Shown here: positions 51,526 through 61,175 of the stretch, piece by piece
Layout of the letters: each line of letters starts with the position of its first letter
How positions within the stretch are numbered: the first letter of the stretch is position 1
NCBI GenBank assembly: GCA_938005745.1
Contig: CALLMM010000011.1
Span: 1 to 64,000, forward strand
Reading direction: 5' to 3'
Source of the DNA: an uncultured Chthonomonadales bacterium
GTDB taxonomy: Bacteria; Armatimonadota; Chthonomonadetes; Chthonomonadales; CAJBBX01
Length of the DNA: 64,000 nucleotides
Made by a program: the position numbers and the translations under genes
The notes under the pieces: generated by a model
What the model was told of the DNA's origin: nothing
What the model saw: only the letters and a program-made list of their open reading frames with translations
Databases searched by the model: none

Positions 51526-52038
51526 ATGCATGGTACCGATGATCAGGGTGCGCGCCTCTGTCCGAACTGCCGATCCCCTCTGAAGGCGGAGACGTTTGAG
51601 GGGATCGAACTGGATATCTGCGAAACCTGCGCGGGCATATGGTTCGATATGGGGGAGCTTCGCCGACTGATGGGTTCTGAGCAGCACGCCCTGATCAAGA
51701 CGGAAGATCGTGTGAAGCCGTCCGGCAAGCCGCCGATGGAACGATCTGACGCGCCGCGCCTGTGCCCGTGCTGCCGGCAGCCGATGGAGCCTTACCGCTA
51801 TATGCACGCCTCCTTCATCTGGCTGGACGGATGCCAACGGTGCAGCGGAATCTGGGCGGATGACGGCGAACTGCAGTTGATTGAGGAGTGGCTTCTGAAC
51901 CGGTCGCAGCGTGTCGCCGCTTGCCCCGAAGACCTGGCGGCGCTGGATGCATATGCCACAGAGCATCAGCGGCTGATGGATCAAAAACGCGCGATGGTGG
52001 AGGTGATGAAGTGGTGGAAGATGCGCGTCCGCATGTGA
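51526..52038 (+). CDS. Double zf-TFIIB zinc-ribbon protein
   Basis: A 170-residue cytoplasmic protein with two TFIIB-type zinc ribbons. Ribbon 1 has CPNC and CETCAGIWFDMGELRRL; ribbon 2 has CPCC and CQRCSGIWADDGELQLI. The two cysteine pairs of each bind zinc. Proteins of this family are probably involved in nucleic-acid or protein interaction; none is well characterised. The ATG at 51526 is chosen for GGGAG upstream; a GTG lies 18 bases earlier. It is 19 bases before a Maf gene. Confidence 0.85.
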   Translation: MHGTDDQGARLCPNCRSPLKAETFEGIELDICETCAGIWFDMGELRRLMGSEQHALIKTEDRVKPSGKPPMERSDAPRLCPCCRQPMEPYRYMHASFIWLDGCQRCSGIWADDGELQLIEEWLLNRSQRVAACPEDLAALDAYATEHQRLMDQKRAMVEVMKWWKMRVRM

Positions 52039-52057
52039 TCGAAAAGAGCGTGAGAGG

Positions 52058-52690
52058 ATGCCGCGACGATTGATACTGGCTTCCGCCTCTCCCCGCCGCC
52101 GGGAGCTTCTGTCGCTGCTGGGCGTCCCGTTTGACGTGATCCCAGGAGAGGTGGACGAGGACGATTTTGACCCGGTGATGGATCCCCCCGCGCTTGCGCG
52201 CAGGCTGGCGGTTGAGAAGGCGAGTCACATCCTGCAGAGGCTGCAGGACACGGATCTGCTGGTTCTCGGCGCAGATACCATCGTCGTCGCCGAATCGCAG
52301 GGGGCGACGACGATCCTAAACAAGCCGCAGGATGCGGCGGATGCGCGCCGAATGCTCTCCCTGCTCTCGGGAGATACGCATACGGTCTACACCGGGGTCG
52401 CGCTGCTCGGCACAGACATGGACGGAAAAACGCTGCCGGGCATCACGGAGGTGACGGGTACGCAGGTAACCTTTCGCGAACTGAGCGCGGCGATGATAGA
52501 CGCCTATATCGCCACCGGAGAGCCGTTCGATAAGGCGGGAGCCTACGGCATTCAGGAGCGCGCCGCGCCCTTTGTCGAGGCGATACACGGCGACTACTTC
52601 AATGTGGTCGGTCTGCCGGTGAAGACAGTGGCGCGAATGCTGGAGCGTCTCGGCGTGGCGTGGTGGCGCGGGGCGGATGCGCTCCGATAG
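52058..52690 (+). CDS. Maf-family nucleotide pyrophosphatase
   Basis: A 210-residue Maf/Ham1-like hydrolase that cleaves dTTP/UTP or modified nucleoside triphosphates (septum-formation inhibitor family). LASASPRRRELLSLLG at the N-terminus binds phosphate, and GADTIVV, NKPQDAADA and GEPFDKAGAYGIQE are the other family blocks, the last with active-site Asp and Lys. It begins 20 bases after the zinc-ribbon gene. Whether it is of the YhdE or YceF type is not resolved. Confidence 0.93.
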   Translation: MPRRLILASASPRRRELLSLLGVPFDVIPGEVDEDDFDPVMDPPALARRLAVEKASHILQRLQDTDLLVLGADTIVVAESQGATTILNKPQDAADARRMLSLLSGDTHTVYTGVALLGTDMDGKTLPGITEVTGTQVTFRELSAAMIDAYIATGEPFDKAGAYGIQERAAPFVEAIHGDYFNVVGLPVKTVARMLERLGVAWWRGADALR

Positions 52691-52751
52691 GCAGCGGGCT
52701 TTCGCAAGTTGACGGCGCGCCCCCGCGCCGGTTCAGGAGATTACCCCGTTC

Positions 52752-53873
52752 ATGACCGATTTCCGCTTTCATGTGCATCCCGACATCCGTCAGGCGCAGA
52801 CGCCGCCCTCACGCATATATACCGATCCGTCCATCTATGAAGCGATGAAGGATCGCATCTTCGCCGCAAGCTGGCAGTTCATTGCCGACACCGACTGCGT
52901 GAAAGCGCCGGGACAGGTGCACCCGCTGACACTGCTGGAGGGATGTCTGGAGGAGCCGCTGCTGCTGACGCGAGACGGCGAAGACCGGATTCACTGCCTC
53001 TCCAACGTCTGCACGCATCGAGGCAGCCTGCTGGTCGAGCGGGGAGGCAACGAGCGGTACCTTCGCTGCCGATACCACGGAAGACGGTTCGGGCTGGACG
53101 GCTCCTTTCAGAGTATGCCTGAATTTGAAGGGGTCGCCGGCTTCCCCTCCGAATCGGATCACCTGCCAAAAGTCGCCTTTGGCGTCTGGGAGAAGTTTAT
53201 CTTCGCCTCCCTCTCCCCGGCGATATCGTTGGAGGAGCTGCTGAAGCCGATGCGGGAGCGGGTCGGCTGGATGCCGCTTCAGCAGGCGTACCTGGACCTC
53301 TCCCGCTCCCGCGACTATCTGGTGCGCGCCAACTGGGCGCTCTATGTGGAGAACTACCTGGACGCGCTGCACATCCCCTTTGTTCACTATGAACTGGCGG
53401 AGGCGCTGGACTACAGCCTCTACGACACCGAAAACTATCGCTACTCCAACCTGCAGATCGGCGTAACGACCGGCGGCGAGGACGCCTTCGCGCTTCCTCC
53501 CGACTCGCCGGACGCGGGCAAGCAGGTTACCGCCTACTACTTCTGGCTCTTCCCGAACACGATGTTCAACTTCTATCCCTGGGGCGTCTCCATCAACGTT
53601 GTGCGTCCGCTGGGAGCGGACCTGACGCGGGTCTCGTTCCTGCGCTATGTGTGGGACGCCGGACGGAGCGGAACGCACGTCAGCGCGGATGCGGTGGTAG
53701 ATCGCGTGGAGCGCGAAGATGAGGCGGTAGTGGAGCTGGTACAGAAGGGGGTCCGCTCACGACTCTACTCGCACGGACGCTACTCCCCGACCCGTGAAAC
53801 CGGAACGCACCACTTCCACCGCCTGCTTGCGGAATTCATGGGACCGGGGACTGAAGCCGGTGAAACTGTATGA
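52752..53873 (+). CDS. Rieske-type aromatic-ring-hydroxylating dioxygenase, alpha subunit-like
   Basis: A 373-residue Rieske nonheme oxygenase. CTHRG...CRYHGRRF supply the [2Fe-2S] ligands in the N-terminal third. The iron site DALHIPFVHYEL near residue 205 has two His, and a later Asp completes the triad (2-His-1-carboxylate). Such proteins hydroxylate aromatic rings or demethylate small quaternary amines; the single-gene arrangement without beta subunit or reductase leaves the substrate open. AGGAGA lies 12 bases before the ATG. The promoter for rimI starts just after its stop. Confidence 0.9.
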   Translation: MTDFRFHVHPDIRQAQTPPSRIYTDPSIYEAMKDRIFAASWQFIADTDCVKAPGQVHPLTLLEGCLEEPLLLTRDGEDRIHCLSNVCTHRGSLLVERGGNERYLRCRYHGRRFGLDGSFQSMPEFEGVAGFPSESDHLPKVAFGVWEKFIFASLSPAISLEELLKPMRERVGWMPLQQAYLDLSRSRDYLVRANWALYVENYLDALHIPFVHYELAEALDYSLYDTENYRYSNLQIGVTTGGEDAFALPPDSPDAGKQVTAYYFWLFPNTMFNFYPWGVSINVVRPLGADLTRVSFLRYVWDAGRSGTHVSADAVVDRVEREDEAVVELVQKGVRSRLYSHGRYSPTRETGTHHFHRLLAEFMGPGTEAGETV

Positions 53874-53877
53874 ACGT

Positions 53878-53906
53878 TGACACAGCGGACGGGATATGAT
53901 ATGCTG
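53878..53906 (+). promoter_or_regulatory. Sigma-70 promoter for rimI-tsaD
   Basis: TTGACA (53878-53883), a 17-base spacer and TATGCT (53901-53906) sit immediately after the oxygenase stop. The start would be about 53913, giving a short leader. Confidence 0.78.
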
Positions 53907-53944
53907 TCTGATAGACACACTTCAACATCTTCAGGTTGTTCTGA

Positions 53945-54496
53945 ATGGCGATCATCATAGACCCGATCTCCGTAGAGCCGATGCGGCGCAGCGATGTGCC
54001 GATCGTCGCCAATATTGAGAAGCGCTGTTATGCCACGCCCTGGCATGAGAACGCCTACTATACCGAGTTGTCAAACCGCAGCGCGGTCTATCTGGTGGCG
54101 CGTCTGGAGGGGGAGGTTGTCGGCTACTGCGGGATGTGGGTCATTATGGACGAGGCGCACATCACCACGCTGGCGGTAGACCCCGACCATCGCGGCAAGA
54201 AGATCGGCGAGCGGCTGCTGCACGCGCTGCTGGAGGAGGCGATCCTGCATGGAGCCAATCGCGCCACGCTCGAGGTGCGGGAGGGCAACCTGATCGCGCA
54301 GAATCTTTACTGCAAATACGGCTTTAAAAATACAGCCATCCGCAAGAACTACTACTCCGACAATCAGGAGAACGCTATCGTCATGTGGGCGGAAGGGCTG
54401 CGAGAGCCGGACTATCTGGAGCGGATGCGCGAACTCAAACGGCGGCTGTACCAGGCATACGATGATCATCTTAGGGATCGAGACGAGCTGCGATGA
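53945..54496 (+). CDS. rimI: Ribosomal-protein-alanine N-acetyltransferase
   Basis: A 183-residue GNAT of the RimI group, which acetylates the N-terminal Ala of ribosomal protein S18 and sometimes other substrates. The acetyl-CoA motif DPDHRGKKIGERLLHALL (near residue 80) and the typical ITTLAV strand are present; NLIAQNLYCKYGF carries the Asn and Tyr of the family. The C-terminus is longer than in E. coli RimI. It overlaps tsaD by 35 bases, the classical arrangement around the threonylcarbamoyl genes. Confidence 0.9.
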   Translation: MAIIIDPISVEPMRRSDVPIVANIEKRCYATPWHENAYYTELSNRSAVYLVARLEGEVVGYCGMWVIMDEAHITTLAVDPDHRGKKIGERLLHALLEEAILHGANRATLEVREGNLIAQNLYCKYGFKNTAIRKNYYSDNQENAIVMWAEGLREPDYLERMRELKRRLYQAYDDHLRDRDELR

Positions 54497-55454
54497 GACC
54501 TCGGCGGCGGTGGTCGCCGACGGGACGCAGGTTCTCTCCAACGTGGTCGCCAGCCAGGCGGACCTTCATGCCCGCTGGGGCGGCGTCGTCCCCGAAGTCG
54601 CCTCCCGCAAGCATGTGGAGCGACTCCTCCCGGTCATCTTCGAGGCGCTGGAGAGCGCGAACCTCTCCCTGCGCGCGGTGGAGGGGATCGCCGTGACCAA
54701 CCGGCCCGGGCTGATCGGCGCGCTTCTGATCGGCGTCACCGCCGCCAAAGCGCTGGCTTACGGATGGAAACTTCCGCTGGTCGGCGTGCACCATCTGGAA
54801 GGACACCTCTACTCCAACTTCCTGGCGGCTCCAGATCTTGCGTTCCCCTTCATCTGCCTGCTCGTCTCCGGCGGACACACCGAGATCGTTCTGGTGGAGA
54901 GCCATGAGCAACGCCGCTCCCTGGGACGGACGCGCGACGACGCCGCCGGAGAGTGCTTCGATAAGTGCGCGCGTCTGATGGGGCTGCCCTATCCCGGAGG
55001 TCCGCATATTGACCGACTGGCGGCTTCGGGCGACCCGCAGCGGATCGCCTTTCCCCGTGCCTGGCTGGGCGATTCCTTCGATTTCAGCTTCAGCGGCTTG
55101 AAGACGGCGGCGCTGCGATTTTTGGAGACGGACGGCGGCAGAACCCCGCAGGAGGATGTGGCGGCATCGTTTCAGGCGGCGGCGGTGGAGCCGCTGGTCC
55201 GCAAGACGATCCGCGCCGCGCAGACGACCGGTGTGCGGTCTGTCGCGGTCGCCGGAGGCGTGGCAGCCAATCGCGGTCTGGCGCAGGCGATGCGCCAGGC
55301 GTGCGAAGAAGCCGGACTGCGTCTGGTTATTCCTCCTCCCTCTCTCTGCACCGACAACGCCGCCATGATCGCCGCCGCCGGCGCGCCCCGTCTTCTGCGC
55401 GGCGAGTCCGATCCGCTCAGCCTCGACTCCTTCGCTTCGGAACCCGTCGGATAA
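54462..55454 (+). CDS. tsaD: tRNA N6-threonylcarbamoyladenosine synthase catalytic subunit TsaD
   Basis: A 330-residue ASKHA-fold enzyme that transfers threonylcarbamoyl to A37 of ANN-decoding tRNAs. GIETSCDETSAAVV is the phosphate-binding loop, HHLEGH holds the metal-binding histidines, and LLVSGGHTEIVLVE and VAGGVAANRGLA are family blocks. Length is normal. The start overlaps the end of rimI. The partner gene tsaB is not between them, and tsaC/tsaE are not in the window. Confidence 0.95.
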   Translation: MIILGIETSCDETSAAVVADGTQVLSNVVASQADLHARWGGVVPEVASRKHVERLLPVIFEALESANLSLRAVEGIAVTNRPGLIGALLIGVTAAKALAYGWKLPLVGVHHLEGHLYSNFLAAPDLAFPFICLLVSGGHTEIVLVESHEQRRSLGRTRDDAAGECFDKCARLMGLPYPGGPHIDRLAASGDPQRIAFPRAWLGDSFDFSFSGLKTAALRFLETDGGRTPQEDVAASFQAAAVEPLVRKTIRAAQTTGVRSVAVAGGVAANRGLAQAMRQACEEAGLRLVIPPPSLCTDNAAMIAAAGAPRLLRGESDPLSLDSFASEPVG

Positions 55455-55467
55455 CCCGTCCCGCACA

Positions 55468-56220
55468 ATGCAAAACCATACGCAGGTTTTGCACGTACTG
55501 AACAGTATGAACTCACCCGATCTTCCGACAACGAACTCGACTGCGGGACACGGCAGCCGGGCGCGGCAGCTGCTTCTGTTCGCAAGCCTCGCCTCGCTGG
55601 TTCTCTGGTTTATTCCCGGAGCCAGCTACCTGACCTACCCCATCAGGCTGTTCGTGACCTTTATTCACGAGGGCGGACACGCGCTGATGGCGATTCTTAC
55701 CGGAGGATCGGTCGGAGCGATCCGTATCCACGCCGATACCAGCGGCGTTGCCTATACCGCCGGCGGCTGGAACTTCCTGATCTATCAGGCGGGGTATCTG
55801 GGCGCGACCCTGTTCGGCGCGTTCTGCCTGATCCTCAACAGCCGCTCCGGAAGAGGTCGCTCCATCCTCCTCGCGCTGCTGACGGCGGTCGCGCTGATCA
55901 CCGCGATATGGACGCGCAACCCCTTCGGGATCGCCAGCGGCGTCGTGATCGTTCTGCTCCTCGCAGCAGGCGCGCGGCTGCTGAGCGCGCAGGCGGCGGA
56001 CTTTCTGGCGGCTTTCCTCGCCGTGCAGTTGAGCCTCAACGCGTTGTTCGATCTGCGAAACCTGCTCTGGATCACCGCCTACTCCTCGCTGGAGAACGAC
56101 GCGGCGAACATGGCGCGGGACTACTTCCTGCCCGCCTGGTTCTGGGCGGGATTGTGGGCGGTCTGCGCGGCGGTCATCCTCTTCGGCGCGCTGCGCATCT
56201 ACTGGCGCGACAGCCGTTGA
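55468..56220 (+). CDS. M50-family membrane metallopeptidase
   Basis: A 250-residue membrane protein with the zinc site HEGGH in FVTFIHEGGHALMAILTGG (near residue 70), and several membrane segments, matching the peptidase M50B-like group, related to site-2 proteases. It has no PDZ domain and is short. The start could also be an ATG at 55507 (MNSPDL). It follows tsaD after 13 bases. The substrate and biological role are unknown. Confidence 0.82.
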   Translation: MQNHTQVLHVLNSMNSPDLPTTNSTAGHGSRARQLLLFASLASLVLWFIPGASYLTYPIRLFVTFIHEGGHALMAILTGGSVGAIRIHADTSGVAYTAGGWNFLIYQAGYLGATLFGAFCLILNSRSGRGRSILLALLTAVALITAIWTRNPFGIASGVVIVLLLAAGARLLSAQAADFLAAFLAVQLSLNALFDLRNLLWITAYSSLENDAANMARDYFLPAWFWAGLWAVCAAVILFGALRIYWRDSR

Positions 56221-56342
56221 GACTGCCTGCCCTCCTTCGTCATCTGGAAGGATTTCCAGAAAATGAAGTGAATCCTACCGTCGGATGCCTGTTTCATCCC
56301 TCTGCGATTGCGTTTGACAATCAACGTGCGCCAACGGCTTCA

Positions 56343-56371
56343 TTGACGTTTCCGCATCTCAGGCATATAAT
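56343..56371 (+). promoter_or_regulatory. Sigma-70 promoter of the signalling operon
   Basis: TTGACG (56343-56348), 17-base spacer and TATAAT (56366-56371), followed by a leader of about 33 bases to the FhaA-like ATG. It is the only clear promoter upstream of the genes up to 62738. Confidence 0.85.
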
Positions 56372-56410
56372 AGGCTTAGAACCTCTTTTATTCGCTCTCC
56401 AGAACGTTCG

Positions 56411-57568
56411 ATGGACATTCTAGAAAAGATCAACCGCGTCTTTGCCGGATGGTACGAAGGGCTGTTTGCCGCCGGAGAGGACGTTCGCCCGAAAGACATC
56501 CTGCGAAAAGTCCTCTTCACGCTGGAATCGTATCGGAAAGAGGGCTTTGACAATCAGGTCTACGTCCCCAATCAGTACGTGCTGGAGATCGCTCTGGAGG
56601 ATGACGAGGAGCGTGAGGCGCTGCTCTCCTTTCTGGACGAGGAGGAGCTTTGCGCCGTGATCCGACGCTACTGCCAGCAGAACCAGTATGCGATACGCGG
56701 CGACCTGCAGGTGACGATCAAAGAGGTTCCCCGGGAGACGATGCCGGCAAAAGAGAGGGTTCGCGTTCGCTGTCGTTACACTGCGCCCAGACGCGCCAGA
56801 ACCGCCGCACCGGCTCCCGTTGAGACCGCACCTCCCGGTTCGCCTGTCGGATCGGCAGAAGAGGATTCGCAGGAGCCGGGAACGGTCGCCTCCGTCTGGC
56901 AGGCAAAGCTGATCGTCTCCTCACCCGGCAAGCCCGCCTACACAGTCCCCCTTCCGGCGGAGGGTCTGAGCATCGGGAGATCCTCAAAGCAGGGCAATCA
57001 ACTGGTGCTGGAGGGTGACGGCATGGTTTCGCGCCGTCATGCGCGCATCGAGCGTGAGGCGGACGGACGCTTTACGCTCTACGATCTCAACGCGACCAAC
57101 GGAACCACTGTCAACGGCAGGCGCGTGGATAACTGCACTCTGCACGACGGCGACGAGATCGTGATCGGCGCGACCCGGATCCGTTTTCATCAGACGCCGC
57201 CGTCCGAACCGGGCGATGTTCGTCAGAACGCCGCGCGCTCCGTCAACGCCCCCGCGCCCGACAAGGTGAGCCAGCCGCGCCTGATCCTGACCGACAGCGA
57301 GCGCGATCTGGAGGTGTTCGTCCTCTCCTCGGAAACGCTCATCGGGCGGGGCATCACCAACGACATCGTTCTGCCGGATCGCTCCGTTGCGACCCGTCAT
57401 GCGCGTCTTGTGCGGGGCGCGCCCTCCATTCTGGAGGCGCTGGACTCCGAACATGAGACGCTGCTGAACGGTCAGCCGGTGCTGCCGGGAAAGCCGATCG
57501 CCGTCCTCAACGGCGATGTGCTGCGCGTCGGCGTCATGACTCTCCGCTATGAAGAGGGCAAGCCATGA
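56411..57568 (+). CDS. FhaA-like protein with two FHA domains
   Basis: A 385-residue cytoplasmic protein. Residues 1-110 match the FhaA N-terminal domain (DUF3662): MDILEKINRVFAGWYEGLF and LEIALEDDEEREALLSFLD. A Pro-rich linker leads to FHA domain 1 (about 165-260; RHARIEREADGRFTLYDLNA, TNGTTVNG) and FHA domain 2 (about 290-380; IGRGITNDIVLPDRSVATRH). FHA domains bind phosphothreonine, here presumably on the kinase encoded downstream. It is the first gene of a phospho-signalling operon. The next start codon overlaps its TGA. Confidence 0.88.
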   Translation: MDILEKINRVFAGWYEGLFAAGEDVRPKDILRKVLFTLESYRKEGFDNQVYVPNQYVLEIALEDDEEREALLSFLDEEELCAVIRRYCQQNQYAIRGDLQVTIKEVPRETMPAKERVRVRCRYTAPRRARTAAPAPVETAPPGSPVGSAEEDSQEPGTVASVWQAKLIVSSPGKPAYTVPLPAEGLSIGRSSKQGNQLVLEGDGMVSRRHARIEREADGRFTLYDLNATNGTTVNGRRVDNCTLHDGDEIVIGATRIRFHQTPPSEPGDVRQNAARSVNAPAPDKVSQPRLILTDSERDLEVFVLSSETLIGRGITNDIVLPDRSVATRHARLVRGAPSILEALDSEHETLLNGQPVLPGKPIAVLNGDVLRVGVMTLRYEEGKP

Positions 57569-57663
57569 GCATCGCTCTCGGTCTGGCGCGCTATCTCTTT
57601 CTCGCCTTTCTGGCGCTCTTTCTTCTCTATCTTGTGTGGCTCATTCGCCGCGATCTGGATTAG
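57565..57663 (+). CDS. 32-residue membrane peptide resembling the FhaB N-terminal anchor
   Basis: An ATG overlapping the FhaA-like stop (ATGA) opens 32 codons to TAG. The product has a single hydrophobic helix (ARYLFLAFLALFLLYLVWLI) and ends RRDLD. In actinobacterial FhaB/FipA the protein begins with a similar single transmembrane helix followed by basic residues and an FHA domain. Here the FHA part is missing, and the PP2C gene starts after 9 bases. It may be a stand-alone membrane peptide or a relic. Overlap with the previous stop and conserved operon position support it being real. Confidence 0.55.
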   Translation: MSIALGLARYLFLAFLALFLLYLVWLIRRDLD

Positions 57664-57672
57664 CATATCACG

Positions 57673-59128
<1,456 letters not shown>

Positions 59129-59142
<14 letters not shown>

Positions 59143-61144
59143 ACTTGGAAAGTATGAGCGCGTGGACGTGCTGGGGCACGGCGCGACCGGCATCGTCTAT
59201 CTGGCATGGGACACCCTCCTGAAGAAACAGGTCGCCCTGAAGGAGGTGGATGTGCAGTTCGCCGACATCAACCGCTTCCTGGAGGAGGCGCGGGTGATGG
59301 ATCGGCTGAACCACCCCAACATCGTCCGGGTTAACAGCGTGGATATCATCGAGGGGCGGGTTGTGATTGACATGGAGTATGTGAAGGGACAGAACCTTCA
59401 GCATCTCCTGCGCCGGCTGGGACGTCTGCCTCTCTCCGTCGCGCTGGACATCACTATACAGGTGCTGGACGCGCTGATCTACGCCCATCAGATGCGAACC
59501 ATCCACCGCGACATCAAGCCCGCCAATATTCTGCTGAGCGCGACCGGACAGGTGAAGTTGACCGATTTCGGTCTGGCGGAGGTGCTTGCCAGCAACTCCT
59601 ATGCAGGCGGAGCCGGAACCTACGCCTACATGGCTCCGGAAGACTTCTCTGAAGCGCGGCAGTCCGACCACCGCAGCGATCTCTGGGCGGTCGGAGTCAC
59701 CTTCTACGAGATGTTGACCGGCATGCGCCCCTTCAACGTCGCCAGCGCTCGCGATCCGTTTGCCTGGCAACGGGCGTTGACCACAGAAGAGCCTCCTCCT
59801 CTGCCTCCGCTGCTGCTCTCTCTGCCCGATTCCGCGCGCTCTCTTCACGGAAACGACGCAGAGGCGGCAGGAGTGGCTGCATCCCATGCCGAAGAAGACT
59901 CCCGAAACGGCGCGCCGACTTCCCGACAGGCGATCGGCGAGATAGATGAAGAGAAGTTTCGCCGGGCGGTGCAGGCGGTCCTCACCTTCGCGCTGGCAAA
60001 AGAGAAGTCCGACCGCTACGCGACCGCCGCCGAATTTCGCACCGACCTGATCGCCATCCGCGACACCTTCCCGAGTCATGCGGCGTTTCCGCAGGTTGCC
60101 GACGTCCAACGGGAGGGTTCCCGCCCCGCGCATCCTGCGGCAGAGTTACTAGCGGCAGATTCCAACGTGACGCCCGCAACCGCCATGGAGACGCCGCAGC
60201 CGCTTCGCGTAGAGCCATCGGAAGAGCCGGCGCCGGTCAGCGTGGAGACCCTTGCGCCGGCGCGCGAAACGCCCGATCCGATGCGCGAAACGCCCGATCC
60301 GATGCGCGAAACGCCCGATCCGGAACCGGCGCAGGAGTTTTTTTTGAAGCCGCCGCCTCCTTCGGAGCAGCGTACCGTCACGGTTCGGGACGGGAGAGTG
60401 AGGCTGCCGCGCCTTCACGCCGAGCCGGAGATGATAGATTTTGGCGTTGTGCGCGCGGATGAGGAGCGCGTTCGCGTCCTGACGCTGAAGAGTGAGGGCG
60501 AAGCGCGATCCATTCGCGGCAGGGTTGCTCACGCTCCGGCATGGGTGCAGGTCGCACCGGGCTTCTTCTCCCGCCCGGACCCGAAGCTGAAGGTTATCTT
60601 TTCGGCGGAGGGACAGGAGCTTTCGGGCGATCAGGACGGCGAGATTCGCGTGGAGACCGATCACGGTGATGTTCGCCTGTCCGTTCACGCAAAGGTACAG
60701 CCTCCCCGCCCGCCTTTCAGCGCGGTCGCGCTCTGGTATGTGCCGCTCTTCGCCGCAACGCTGCTGCCCCCGCTGATCGTCGCCTGGGGCGGTCAGCAGG
60801 AGATTGCGCGCCTGCTGGTTCCGGCGGCATCTCTGGCTTCCGCGCTGCTGGCGGCGATGCTGATGATCGTCACCGTCTCCGCCGGACTGGGGTCGGCTGA
60901 ACGGATGGCGTGCGGTATTCTGGCGTCCGTCATGACGGTGGTGCTGGGGGTTACCTTCACAATCGTGCGCAGCCATCACAGCGGCAGCCTGGATCAGATC
61001 ATGATCGTCACCGCCGCGCCGTTTCTGGTCATGCTGGCTATCATGGCGTTTACACGCAGCTACTGGCGGCTGTGGGCAGGAGCGATCGGTCTGATCGCGA
61101 CGCTCGCCGCCAGCGTTTTCGGGGTGGTGCTGATCGGAATATGA
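59129..61144 (+). CDS. PknB-like Ser/Thr protein kinase with ASH-like domain and five membrane helices
   Basis: A 671-residue kinase. Gly loop LGHGATGIVYLAWD, Lys38, HRDIKPAN (126-133), DFG at 146-148 and APED activation end are intact, so it should be active. The juxtamembrane region is long and acidic, with a 7-residue tandem repeat RETPDPM. Residues 430-535 resemble an ASPM/SPD-2/Hydin-type beta domain (EPEMIDFGVV...). The C-terminus has about five hydrophobic segments. It lacks external PASTA domains. It overlaps the phosphatase gene by 14 bases; a HEAT-repeat protein follows 31 bases later. Confidence 0.87.
60260..60322 (+). repeat. 21-bp tandem repeat within the kinase linker
   Basis: Three copies of a 21-base unit (core GCGCGAAACGCCCGATCCG) encode RETPDPM repeats. 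The copies differ only at the ends, so this is a recent expansion of a disordered linker and a likely length-variable site. Confidence 0.9.
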
Positions 61145-61175
61145 CACGCACAAACTGCGTTCAGGAGCATCTTGT

